Source of the DNA: Trichosphaerium sp. ATCC 40318
Lineage: Eukaryota; Discosea; Flabellinia; Trichosidae
DNA length: 64,000 bases
Assembly (NCBI GenBank): GCA_038496445.1
Contig: JALMLS010000489.1
Span: forward strand, 62,001-126,000
Reading direction: 5' to 3'
In this document: positions 45,255-57,800 of the stretch, piece by piece
Layout: every line of letters begins with the position of its first letter
Position numbering within the stretch: position 1 is the first letter of the stretch
Made by a program: the position numbers and the translations under genes
The notes under the pieces: model-generated
What the model saw: the letters and a program-made list of their open reading frames with translations, nothing else
Told to the model about the DNA's origin: nothing
Database searches by the model: none

Positions 45255-45973
45255 ACTGCAAAGACGTCAAAAACACGCAAATTAAGCGTAAAAAGTTCAA
45301 AGTGTAGTGTTGCCAACCCTTTCACATTATCCTGGTTAGTTTTTACCCCGAAATTGTTTTATTTATTCAAAATAGGCCACAGACCCTTAACCAGGATATT
45401 GTAGAGGAAATCAAGGCGGCACTTCAAAGGTAAAGAAGTTCTGTTCGTTTAACTTCAGCTAAATCATCTCTAGTGCACTCCAACAGTACTCTGGCCTCAA
45501 AGAAAAGAAAAACAGTGGGTTATTGGTCGGTATAAACGAGGTTATCCGTTCACTCGAAAAAAAGACAGTTCGTGCTGTTATTCTCACTGCTTATACATCA
45601 AAGTCGCGTATAGGCATGTCTGTGCACATTTTTCGTCAAGTTTGTAAAAAATCTCTGAGATTTTTTTGATTGCTTCCTAATTAACGGGCTAGGCTTTCCG
45701 ATTGAACAAATACTACTCATGTGTGGTGTACTCCAAGTAAAGGTTGTGTTAATACAAGAGGCAGAAATGCAGAAAATAGCCAAAAGTATATTGAGCATAG
45801 ATAGGGCTAGCGCTCTTGCTATCAAGAAAGATACACCTATAGGTCAACATAAACAATTATGTGATCTCCTTGACAGCAATGGACGCGTATTGAATCATTT
45901 TAAACGCGTTGATGGCTTCAAATCTCTTGCACAGTCAAAAGTGCGCCTCGTTAATGTAATACGCTCTCATTAA
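45255..45973 (+). CDS. RPP38/POP3-like RNase P/MRP protein (L7Ae fold)
   Basis: Exons at about 45,255-45,343, 45,376-45,430, 45,475-45,609 and 45,689-45,973 join in frame. A basic tail leads to KCSVANPFTLSWP, then a helix ending LQQYSGLKEKK, LLVGINEVIRSLEKKTVRAV, ILLMCGVLQVKVVLI and ASALAIKKDT. This order (NP...W segment, then GxNxVxRxLE, then a C-terminal L7Ae strand and ALAxKK) is that of vertebrate RPP38 and related kink-turn binders of RNase P and MRP. The start codon was not found. An upstream exon or a non-visible short exon must supply it. The tail ends FKSLAQSKVRLVNVIRSH. Confidence 0.65.
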
Positions 45974-46144
45974 ATGTACTTGATGCAAGATATTTTTTTG
46001 TATCTTTGAGTAGTACACAAAAATCTCGACAAGTCCGGCAGTTTGGTCATAACTGTTCATAGCGGCTTTACTATTGTTGACTATACCATAATATCTCGTG
46101 TAATTTTTTTTGTACTTCCGTTTATGATAGCGTGAGTATACTAT

Positions 46145-48026
46145 ATGGCTATTCTAGTACATCTGACATCCAAAGGTGAGATTTTGTACAAGTAATTGTA
46201 ATTAACGGTATTTCTACCAAATACCTAGCTAATTGTTTTAAATAAGTACCCAGAGCGTATGTAAACAAAAAAAGCGTGTCAGCTCGACAAGTAAACACGT
46301 ATGTCAAAGAAATAGCGCCGCAATACTTCTGGAACGATGTAGAGAATCAAATTAACAAGTACAACGCTATAGCAAGTCAGTTAAGGGTAAAATCTCTCGA
46401 CGACTGGTATCGCGTTACAAAAGTTGATGTAAGGAAATGCGGTGGCCGTGGTGTGCTAAACAGGTACTTAATTGGTTTATTACATGAAGTTATTTTGTTT
46501 TCTGACAAAAACAAAAGGTACAACGACTCAGTTTCGCAGACACTCGCTGCCTTGTTCCCAAACTACGACTGGAAAGTATGGAAGTTTACGTGCGTAAACT
46601 CATGTTTTTTGAAATCGTTTATGCTTTTTAATGTCACGTGACAGTCATGTGATATTTTTCGCTTTTCGGTGTTGTATTTCTTATGGTTTTCTTATGGTTT
46701 GTATAGTGGCGCACCTACAAGGTATTGGACAGATGAAGACAAACAGAGAAAACAATTAGATTATATTGCATCCGAGTTGAACATTAAAGTTCTCAGCGAC
46801 TGGACGGAGTACACGACCAGAGATGTAATGTACGCACAAAAACCTTAGAAAACGTTAACAATAACATTGTTTAAAGGTTGAATGGAGGAGCAGGCATCAG
46901 AAATAGGTAAGAGCGAGGATTAAACAACAGTGAAAGAACTTTTTTTATTCTTACTTTTTGTTTTAGACATCGGGGCTCTCTTGTCTTGACGCTAACAGAA
47001 TTATACCCTCATCATGATTGGAAATTCAGGTACCACTTTTTCTTTATTTTCTTGATTATCTTTCTTACAGAGCACCAAGGGTATTCATCTCAAAGAAGCC
47101 TTCTGGGTATTGGTTGAATAAAACGAACTTGCTTGGGTTTTTTGAAGATGTGGCAAAAAGCCATGACATTAAAAAACCTGAACTGTGGTATCGTATTTCT
47201 GTATCTCAGCTGATTGATAGTGGAGGTACTGGTATAGGAACTTACTTTCCACAAATATTAAGCGTACTACATCCAAACTTCCCATGGTCTTGGAAGCGCT
47301 TTGGCAAAAACTTGAAAAAATCAACTCAAAGGTACTCACAGTTCTTCAATTTTTTCTTTCTCTAATGATCCTGTTTAGATGGGTAATTGATACAGTTGCC
47401 GAGATATTTCCAGGATCTCAGATCCTTGAAGAACATTGTATTGGATCCAGCCATTCGTCAGGACTACCTCATGTTGTCGATGCTTATGTTCCCGAGTATA
47501 ATCTTGTTATTGAGTATCAAGGTTAGCTTTAATTTGTTTTGTTCTAACTAACGGTAAAAAAGGTGAACATCATTATACTGACGTATTTCCTCATGCAGCG
47601 CCATCAGCAAAATTTGATTTTACTGACGGAGAGAAAGCACAATTCTGTAGAGTAGCAGGTATTAAAACAGACCGAAAAAAACCTCTAGAATAACTTGATT
47701 TTTTTTGCCACAACAACGCGCCATAGTGAGCTCTCACGTGATCTTACTTGTAATTTTTCAATTCTCTTATCAATGATATAACTAATTTCTGACTCTTAGG
47801 CTTATATCTGGTACCTATTCCGTATTGGGTATCTACTTCTGAAGGTATAATAGCCGCTATTAAAGAATGTGCTCCAAATGTTACAATTCCTCATAGTAGG
47901 GATCATAGCAGTTATAAGGGAGATTTTATACCTCAAGTGATTACTAATGGATCCCTTATGAACACTAATCGTAATGGTACTTCCATAACACCTAGTAATT
48001 CTCATGTCAAAGTACTTGCTTCGTGA
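46145..48026 (+). CDS. Three-module DDWY-repeat protein with C-terminal PD-(D/E)XK-like nuclease domain
   Basis: ATG at 46145 (MAILVHLTSK) splices to VPRAYVNKK. Three modules follow: VKSLDDWYRVT with LFPNYDWKVWKF, IKVLSDWTEYT with YPHHDWKF, and KKPELWYRIS with LHPNFPWSWKRF. The end domain reads EIFPGSQILEEHC, VDAYVPEYNLVIEYQGEHHY and LYLVPIPYWV, so the Asp and ExQ residues and a YW-ending strand match the paralogue at 20.1-23.1 kb. The stop is TGA 48024-48026. Four fewer modules than the paralogue suggests exon-wise gain or loss. The final 60 residues are low-complexity Ser/Thr/Asn. Role unknown; nucleic-acid cleavage is inferred. Confidence 0.7.
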
Positions 48027-48674
48027 TAAGAAATTAAGAATGAGAAGAAAACAAGAAAGTGATTCTTCGGCTTGGAAAGTCTGTCCATTGAAAAGAGGCT
48101 CTTAGCGGCGATAAAGTGGTGGATTTGGGCACCAAAGGGTATATGGAGGGCAAACATCAGGTCACGCAGTATTCTTACAGTTAGCTCGCTGTAGCAAGAC
48201 TCACCTTGAAAACAGACTGTGAGTTCATACAACTAACGAAGCCAATTTATTACCAACATTGACTGGTAAAGTACTGACGAATAGATTAATACGTTATTCT
48301 ATAGATTACGATCAAAAATACGGTGGCACACAAACAGGACTTGCGCATGCAAATAAGTCTATGTAAGAAAATAAACAGAACTTATTAAAATATGAGCACT
48401 TCTGCGATTACTTTGTGGAAGATAAATCACGTGTGATGAATCTGAACATTGTAGACTTTACATTTCTTGGTTGTTACATAAAAACATACCTACAAAAGCG
48501 TTGCAATTGGTATTATTGGTGCGTATCATACAATGTCTCTTCGTGACTCCAGAGTATGTTCCAAAATCACAGCAGACCAATAATCACAATCAGGCAATTT
48601 TATCTTTTGGCACATAAAAGTCACAACAGTTCAACTCATGCTTTCAAAGACAACAGTAACAGCATACATACAAC
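48027..48674. other. Intergenic region, possible gene remnant
   Basis: A plus-strand open stretch at about 48,235-48,365 (NLLPTLTGKVLTNRLIRYSI) ends at TAA before an AATAAA. I found no start or splice partner, so it may be a decayed 3' end. Two TCACGTG-type sites occur nearby. Otherwise nothing is supported. Confidence 0.35.
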
Positions 48675-50539
48675 ATGATGAAAGCACTTAAATACGATAA
48701 AAGCGGCGATATAAGCAACTTGTCAATCGGACAAGTACCCAAACCATCAATACAGGCAAAAGACGACGTACTCATAAAGGTATACGCGTCAGCAATAAAT
48801 CCAGTCGATTACAAGAGGTCTGAAGGACATCTCCCAATAAAAGAAGAGGGATACCCGATAGTGCCTGGGTACACTAGCGGCAGCAAGTAGCTCGCTGTAA
48901 ACACATTTTAAAAGATGCCTCAGTGGCAAAACAGCTTGTGAAGTTACCGCAAATTTTTCCGCTTATCTTCTGTAGGTACGACGTTGCTGGTGTTGTTGAG
49001 CAAGTAGGCGAGGATGTCAAACGTTTCAAGGTTGGAGACGCTGTCTATGGTGACGTTCAATCAAACGGTTTAACACCAAAACGTAAGTACTTTATTTCTC
49101 CGCCTTTTTGCGTATAAAGTAGCTTTGGAGTTGTATAGCTTCTTAGTATGCGTATCCGTATCATTCAAGTTGAAGCTTTTTTGCACGAAATTGCGAGTTT
49201 TTGTCAGATCTAGACAATCCAAACGGTTTTGACACTTTTTGACATAACTAACAAACCACCCTCAAAAATGTGATCATACCATTGGTGAGTTTGTCGGAGA
49301 AATTGTTGCGGAGCGTTTTATTTGTTAAACGCACGTGATTTTTGGTCCAATACTTTTTATTTACATATTTGTGGTGGCGCTTTCCATCGCTACATCGCTA
49401 CCTATTGAGTAGTTTTCTGTAATTTTAGCCTTCTCATCTTTGTCAATACCCCGAGTACTAGTGGCGTTGGAAGTGCTAGCAGTTTACATGCGTATGTAGG
49501 TAAAATATTGTGAGTATCTTGAGTGCGTATTGATATAACGTGCAAGTTTTTTTGATAGTTGATGATACGGACAAGAATATAAATATCTGACTCCTGCAAC
49601 AAAATTCTTACTTATTTAATTTCTTTTAGAATATGGAGCTATTGCAGAATATGTCGTACGTATTTGCCAGCAGGAATAAGAAGCGCTCAACTCACGTGGT
49701 GATGTTTTTTGTTCACCACACTTTTAGGTCTGCAAAGCATGCTTGCTTGCTAAGAAACCTTCTAAACTTAGCTTCACAGAAGCAGCGGGAGTTCCAGTCG
49801 CTGCTGAAACAGCATATTATGCGTTCAAACTGGGTGAACTCAAGTAAAATAATAAGCATTTGAAAACCTTGTTTACTTACTTTGTGTTTTAGGCAAGGAG
49901 GTAAAGTTCTCATCACTGCTGGTGCGGGTGGTGTTGGTACTTTTGCAATACAAATAGCAAAGAAAATCTTTAAATCAGGAACTATTTACACCACTGGAAG
50001 CTCACCAAAGCTCGAAAAACTGACCGCGTTTGGAGCAGATGAACTAATAAACTACAAAAAGGTTAAGTTTGAAGAGACACTTTCTGATTTGGATCTTGTC
50101 TTTGACCTCACTGGAGAAGCACCAAAAGCTACTAAAGTAGTACGTGAAATATTTAATTATTGAATGTCAAGAATTTGAACAAAGACTTAACGAGTTTAAG
50201 GTTAAAAAAGATGGTAAAACAAGAGTAATAACAGCATCATTCTTTGAACAGATTGAAGGCGTAAAATTCTTTAGTTTGGCTTCTGATGGAAGCATACTTG
50301 ACGCTCTTAATCCTTATTTTGAAATCGGAGATATTGTGGTGGTACAGCAATATAACTAAGATGAGTGATGAGTCAGCAATACTAACTAGTTTTTAGAAAA
50401 TTGAAAAAGAGTTTTCGTTCGATGACAGCATTGCTGCTTGGAAACATGCAATGGAAAGTCGTCCTTTTGGAAAGGTACAATATTAAATTTACTAGTTGTA
50501 TTGATAAACAACCAATAGGTTGTCATTAAACACTTATAA
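48675..50539 (+). CDS. Quinone oxidoreductase-like medium-chain dehydrogenase/reductase (MDR)
   Basis: ATG at 48675 (MMKALKYDKSG) to TAA at 50537-50539, about nine exons. The GroES-like part has VLIKVYASAINPVDYKR, GYDVAGVVEQVG, RFKVGDAVYG and AGVPVAAETAYYAF. The Rossmann part has the dinucleotide motif ITAGAGGVGTFAIQIAK, then FGADELINYK and DLVFDLTG. No zinc-ligand Cys cluster is visible, so it groups with NAD(P)H-dependent quinone/enone reductases. It ends with ...WKHAMESRPFGKVVIKH as in that family. An intron of about 500 nt (49,085-49,630) is the longest single gap and contains no open frame. Confidence 0.85.
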
Positions 50540-50782
50540 AGGGGTACTCAGAACGAAATTGTTTTTGCTAAATAAAAAAAACAGTGCATAATTCCTGCAA
50601 TCTTATTAGTTCCATTGTGCCTTGGAACTGGTTCGATTTGACGAAGGCATTTGTAGCCTGTCAATGATTACATACATTGGTTGTGTCAATGTACGAAAAA
50701 GGTTGCTTAGTGACGAGTAAACTTAAACAGCGTTTGTAAAACAGAACGGTTTTTATTGAATAAAGCAGGAACACCAGTATTT

Positions 50783-53700
50783 TTAAGGACAAATCACGTG
50801 AATGGACAATGAATCAATCGTGAGTTGTTTGTGTAATCCTTCATGTATACTCACTTCGAGATGCACATGATCACGATTTAGAACAGATCCAATTGTCTGA
50901 GATGAAAACACTTGACCTTCTGCATATGTTTCACTGTATCCTGGCTCTGTATCAATGTATCCAAGATCGATCTAATTAAATGTAAACAAACAATGTAGTT
51001 ATCAAGAAACTGACGTACTTTCTTGTGTCTATGATAACTGTGTTCTGGAACGAGTGCTGCAAACTTGATTCGTTTTGATACATGGAATTCAGCCTCCACT
51101 TTGTATCTAATATTGTGGTTAGTCATGTGTTTTATTAAATGGCGGTACCTAATGCTGACAACGACCGTGTGGTTATAAATATGTTGTATCGTGTGACCAC
51201 CACTCAACAAGTAGGAACCTTCAATTGGAATATCAAAGATGATTGACAACGGATACTTGTGATAGTTGTAGCTGAACTTTGACGCATAAAGTGCCAAATC
51301 ATCATCTGCTTCTTGTACAAAAGATGCAGCATCATCCATGGTACAATCTGTTGAGAATACATCAACATCCGACAGATGATGAGGACAATCGTAGTTTGGA
51401 TGATTCTTGAATCCGAGAGTATGGCTTTGAGGATATCGAGGAAATACACGATGAGGGCGAGCACCATGAGCAATTTGAACAGATGTAAGAGCATCAACAA
51501 CACCATATCCAGACAGAATATCAGAACCAGGTGTATGGATGTCAATTGAAGCGAGTTTGAAGACAGTGTTCATGTATGACTAAATACGTTAATATCAGCA
51601 CGTGTTTTACTGGTGGCAATTTGACATGACGTACTCTTTCGTTTATTCTTGACTTTTCGAGGATAAGTCCAGCAATTGCAGCAAGGTGAGGAGCAGCTGC
51701 AGAGGTTCCAAAGAATGGATTGAAGCCTGGTGTTGATGTAGAAACACCATCAGCAGCTGTGAAGTCTGGTTTCATTCTCACTTCTCCACCTTGAGCAGCA
51801 GTGTAAACGCCTTCTTCCAGAATATTACCATCCTTATCAAAGAAAATATTCACTGGTCCCAGAGAAGAGAAGGATTCTAGAACAATGAGTTAACACCAGC
51901 AAGAATAACAATAAGTAAAAAGAAACAGTACCAGTGATTGTCGAAGTATTGAACGGTTGTATTGGGTCACCAGTCCCTGCAAATGCTGCGGCCACTGAGA
52001 ATGAAGACCGAGCAGCAGAATGTCCAAACGTATTTGATGGTCGAACAGGAATTCTAGCACGTGGAGCCAACATTCGTATTCTTCTTTGAGATATAGTTTC
52101 ATTGTACTCAAAGTTGAGAAAACCGAATCTGATTGCAATTCCTGGTGGCAGTGATATAAATGCAAGTGGGATTGGTTCACCACCTCTGGTAGACTGAGAA
52201 CTGGAAAGTTCGGGAATGAACTCGCCAGTAGTATCGTTAAACACTATGATGAAATATTGTTCCGTAGGCATTTGCTACAATTAAAAAATGAGCCAAAGAA
52301 ATAAGAATGAAATCAATGAGTGATACATTTACTCTGTACTTCGTTATATTAAGATAAATTGGTTATGAAGTACAAGTAAATGTAACCAATTGCCTGAATT
52401 TTCTACGGTAGATAAACTTTTGACAGAAAAATACTTATGAAGGCATTTGCAAGTACATATGTAAAAAAAAAAAAAAAAAAGAAAAAACTTACATAAGAAT
52501 CCGACCAATACAGAAAAACATTCAAGTTACTAGTACTATCAGGACTAGTAGAAACTCGAACCAATTCAGTTCCTCCAAATATTTCAAAAAAATGAAATGC
52601 AGGCCCTGATGACGTTGTAGTGTTGAAATCAACAGCGTACGTGTTGGCTAAATTAATGTGAATAGTTAAGTAATGATTTAGAGGTTAAGTTTGTACTTCG
52701 AAAATTTCCGCCTGCTGAAAAAAACAAAGCACCATCTTCAGTGACTTTATCAGCTGATTGTGCAACAATATCATCCTATTCAGCATGAGTAAAAATGTGC
52801 ATTCGACCAAAAAAAAACAACATTATTTCAGTCATATTTTTAGACTCACTTGGAAAGGTGCTTCTGAAAAGTATATAACATCATCAACAATAATATCACA
52901 GCCATATTCGAAACGAAGTAATTCGATATTCCTTGAAAATTGGAACAGAGAAATAAAAGCAGAAGCGAAGAACACTAAAAAAGAGCATGAGAAAAACGAC
53001 ATTTCAGCGAACATGAAAGTTTTTGTACACTCTGCATCGGGAGCCAAATCAAAAATAATTTCAGCCATTGCTGATCCTTCACTACTACACGGGAAAATAT
53101 TCTGTGTTTGATTTGTGAGTGGATCTGTAATGATTGTGATGGAATTTAAGTCGCCCGAGGAAGTAAGGTTGTCTAAAACCTAAAATAAAGAATAAATACG
53201 TCACATAAAACGCCGAACATTGTACAACTACGCCAAGATACGTACATCGAGAATAACACAATCTGAAAGAATACCTATCTTAACACCTTTCCCCGTTGAT
53301 CCTTCTCCAAAAACTCTTGCAAGATTTGCTCTGTGAGCCGCATCACCCTCCGAAACAGTATCCCGCAAAGTAGTTCTATGCTACTCGAAAGTTAAAAGTA
53401 TTCAGCTAACGCGAGATAGCAGGAAAACATTAGTGTACTTTTTTAGCTAATTTCTCTGAATATTTTCTCGAATAACACGTGGTGGGTAATAAGAGTAATT
53501 CTTGATTTGAAAAGAAGTTTGCCACGTGTAGTGCAAACCCACGTGATTACGAAAATATTTATGCTGTTGCGTACCGATCTTGGCTGTATGCTATCTACCA
53601 TGGACATAGAGCAGAGCGTATTCATGTCGTCCATGCTAGCGGGCATACGAACAACAACACAGTCGTCTTGTGGATGGTGTTTGTACATAACCTTCAATAT

Positions 53701-54067
53701 GAGTTAAAACACAATCGCATGTTACCAATAAGCGTACTTCACAGCCATCTACACTATCTGCGGCGTTTGAAATACCATTGATATCGGAGCCACAAACTTC
53801 AACTTCCATTGCTTCCGACGCCTGTTTGTGCGTCATTGATGCCCTTGAGACGTTAGATAGAGCTAAGGGAAGGAACTAAACGTACATTTCTTTGTACAAG
53901 CCAAGTGAAATACAAGAAGTATCAAATGATGAAGCATAAGCATCTAGCTTTTGTTTAATCGTATCCACATTCTCCATGAAGAACTCTGGAGCGTCAGCGC
54001 CCTCAAACACATCTTGAGCAAAGAGAAAAGAAGAGGCAGCGATCAAAAACAATATACAGAGCTTCAT
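50783..54067 (-). CDS. Secreted subtilisin-like (S8-type) protein, copy C, best preserved active site
   Basis: The gene runs leftwards from ATG at 54067 (MKLCILFLIAASSFLFAQDV) to TAA at 50783-50785. Its exon plan equals copies A and B. Unlike them it keeps ILSDCV (acid residue), SEGSAMAEIIFDLAPDAE (Glu at the subtilisin His position) and GTSAAAPHLAAIAGL, the canonical GTSxAxPH context of the nucleophile Ser. This suggests a working secreted protease, with A and B derived from it or decaying. The intron between FLYWSDSY and QMPTEQYF is about 220 nt and holds a long A/T tract. The last 800 bp, introns included, are nearly identical to copies A and B 45 kb away. Confidence 0.85.
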
Positions 54068-54800
54068 TGCTTGTATGAGCCTAAAGCAACTTTATATATC
54101 TGATTTTGTGAATTCTCTGTTCTCGTTTCATCACGGTGCGCTGATAACACAAAAAACCTTATTAATTAATCATTAATTCGTCGTGTAATGCTCTGATGAA
54201 GGCAGAAATTAACTACGTGCAGGTCATGTGAAGTAAATTGATCGTCAGGTCTAAATGTTGTTACGGTAGTTCAAAGGAACTAAAATACGCTTCAACCAGT
54301 TGATCATGATAAATACTACAAGTCAATCAATAAAATAAATCAGACTTACAATCTGCGTGAACCTTCTTGTTCCGATGTGCACAAATAACACAAAGTAAAA
54401 TGATTTGATGCCTACCAGGTAGGCTTGCGCCTTAAAAAACAGTCACAAAAAAAAAAGTTAACCGTGAACTTGAAGGAGATTACGATCAAAGGCCAATTGG
54501 AGGAGCGATGCTCTTATGTCAATGGTAAGGTTGTAGAGCACAAGAGGTGGCGTAATAATGCTCAAGTATAACAAGACGTGTTCGCTTCTAATTAAGTTGA
54601 TATTAAAGTGCCTGCTTTTTAAAGTTTAGAATTCTTACCACTGGTATACACTTGTACCTTATTGAATAATATTTGATCGAACAAAAACAAATTATTGTAC
54701 AGTTGTATTTATTTATGAATAAAATTGAAACATTCGCTATTGTACTTACTACGTTACAAAACTCTTTTTAAAGAGATAACTGATAGCAATTGTAGCGATG
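54068..54800. other. Intergenic region upstream of subtilase copy C
   Basis: A TATA-like TATATA lies about 35 bp before the copy C start, as in copies A and B. The rest is AT-rich DNA with AATAAA-type signals for the Patched-like gene on the other side. No gene is supported. Confidence 0.45.
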
Positions 54801-57800
54801 CTACTTCTTTTTACATAGACCAGATACCTTTTCTTTGAGATATATCATAACAGGCAATACGGCTAATCCATGTAACATTGATAAAACAAACATGCTAAAG
54901 AAGAATTTGAAGAACATAACAAGAATATTATGATCTGCTGTAGCAAGGGCAATAATCCCGATGAAACTAGTAAAAGATCCTGACAAAACGGATACTCCCA
55001 TTTTACCGAGAGCTATAGATATTCTTGACTTTACAGTCAAACGCTATTTAGAAGGAGTAAGTAAAATAAAAAGTTACAAGTCGCTTTCAGCAAAAGGCTT
55101 GTACCTTGTCTTGTCCTACGTATGAGTGACAAACATGAGCACAGCTGTCTACAGCTAAACCCATACTTATCAGTAATAGTATAAGACTGACTTGATTAAC
55201 ACGAATTTCCCAAAACCACATGACTGAAAAAATATCAACTTCAATCAATATGATATTAAAAAGCACTAAGAGTGCCAAGGAGAAGTCACCCAAGAAGCAA
55301 TATACTACAATCAAGACACACACTAAAATAATAAATTAGTGTACTCAGGTGTGTGCTGACATAAACAAAAAAAAAGCAAGCACAAACAGGCCAAGCGAAA
55401 TTGATAATAAAAAAGTAGGAAAAACCCCTGAATGATATAATTACGCACGTGATACAATACCAAGCTGCATAGCATTGGATACAAGCAAGTTAACGTATTG
55501 ACTCCAGTCAAGGTATAAAAATGTATAAGGGAAAGCTTTCAACGCTCCATACTGTGAACATTTGTCTTGCATCCACTAGAAAGACCAAACAGTCAGAAAA
55601 AAAAAAACCAAATTGTATATTACGCACCACCATCGCAGCAGCTCTTTGAATATCAGTTGTTTCTCCAGTAAAATAGTGCGTAGCATGGAACCTTGCTATT
55701 TTGATTCTACCGTACTTCAAGTTTATATCAGCTGCATACTTAGCAACATTTCCTGGTTGGAAATACCAAGCATAAAACAAAGTATAGAAATCACTCTCTA
55801 AAAAGAATAATAAGAAAAAACCCAAACTACATCAAAAAACATCTGAAAAAATAAGTTACCCTCAGAATCTTGTAAGCCAGCTTGTTGACCGAATAATGTT
55901 AATTCTCTTTGAATTGCTGTGAGAATATCACTACCATTTGATATTGAAGCGCTTTCAATAATTTCTTCTGCTGTTGCATTCTGTAATGGACCATCTCTTG
56001 CTGTTTTATTCCAAAGTCTAAACTCTTCCCACCTATAGATTCAAAAAGTGAGTACAAAGAGTTAAAAAGTTCAAGTCCGTGCCATGATACAGGCATTGGT
56101 TTTTCAACATTAGGAGAATCTCTTATATCTCTTATCAAGTTATCAAGGTTCGTCTGAACTACAGGATCCGCAAAATCATCCGGAGAAACATATACAGCAA
56201 AGTTGTAACTGTACTCCTATCGGTTTTTGCCATTAGTACTAATCACTCTTTTGGTTCAACGTACTTGGAAGAATTCTTGTTGAAGATCAAAGAAATGAAG
56301 TAAATAGGAATCATCAGGTAATACTTCATGTGTTGACAACCCAGCACGAACTTGTGTTGCTCCGTAACCTCCAGCGGTAACAATACCAACAGCTATAAGC
56401 AACTATCATAAGGTTATTCAAAAGAGTATTTATAAAATATAAAATCACGTGACGTACAACAATAACTATTGATACAGGATGTAAGAGTGTAGGTCCATAA
56501 ATACGTTCAAAAAAGGCTGGCATTAAGTTATCATTCGATACTATGCCCTTGATATATTGCCAGCAAGTCTTGTTCTTTTTGTCTGAATCATTTATACTAA
56601 AAGTGTCCATGTGTGATGGCATTGGAAACGGTGATTGTGACTCAGTATCAACAAGTAACGTCTTATCACTGGAGCAATCTGAAGAAGGTACTCTCTTAAC
56701 ATATCCTTTTTTACCTTTCTTTGTAGTAAAACAACAAAGCAAGCAATCTAGTCTACCAGCAGACCTTCTTCTTTCATCAATAGCAAGTAAAGCAACAAAG
56801 AAAGTAACCTAACAAATAGAAAACGTCAGAAAGAAAACATCAAACTAAAACGCTCAGCGTTGCGCTTCAAAGTAATGCAATTGTAATTTACCTGTAAACA
56901 GAAATCGAAGGTGATGCTCAAAATAGCGAACATGCACAAAGAGCTTATAGCAGGTAATGGTCCATAATAACCAACTGTGAACGCTGCAATATCAGTGAAC
57001 GATGTCATAGCAACAGAACCGCCAACTAAAGATTAAAAAATTAGAAAGAAAAAACCAGAATCAAAAAACTTTGCACTAGTTGCAACCGAAAAGTTTTTCA
57101 TCCTCAAAAATTTAAGAAAATACCTGGTCACCCTAAAAAAGAACGCTTTAATTCTTACCTTCTTGCATTGCTTCTTTCATACGGCTTGGTATTGGCTTTG
57201 CCTTAGATGTTCTTTCAAAAGCCTGTACTATAATAAAACAATCATCTACACCGATACCCAGTATGAGAAAAGGTAGACCAACTACAGTAGTGTTGAATGG
57301 AACACCAAACATAAAGCCAGCTGCAAAACTGTTGACAAAAAGTTAGCAAGGGAGAAAAAACGTTCGAAAGAACAAAACATATTGAACGTGCCCCATTATC
57401 ATTGCAAGTATGATATGAAATATACCACCAACAGCAAGCATTGCTCTTGATGTTCTTGGATCAAAACCGCCAAGAGATACCATGACGTATATCAACATAG
57501 CAGAGAAACTTACTAAGAAAAGAAAAGATTAAAAAAAAATGGAGGAATATTAAAGATGCACCACAACAGTGGCCAAAAAGAAGTTGACAGCATACTTATG
57601 AACAAAGCAGAATCTTCTTTTGTGGCACGATCTATTTCAAGTCCAAGAGATAACTGATAAAACAGTAATAAGTACTTGTTAAAAAATGATTTCTAGAAAA
57701 CAACGTACATTTGACATGTATGCAAGATGTACATGTTTTGTTGAACCTTCCTCAGCAGCGACAATATCCAAAAATTTCGCTTCAAACTCTATGGCTTGAT

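Noticed and set aside
48002-48232. Minus-strand frame MYELTVCFQGESCYSE
   Set aside because: It overlaps the end of the DDWY-nuclease gene, with no partner exons or recognisable domain.
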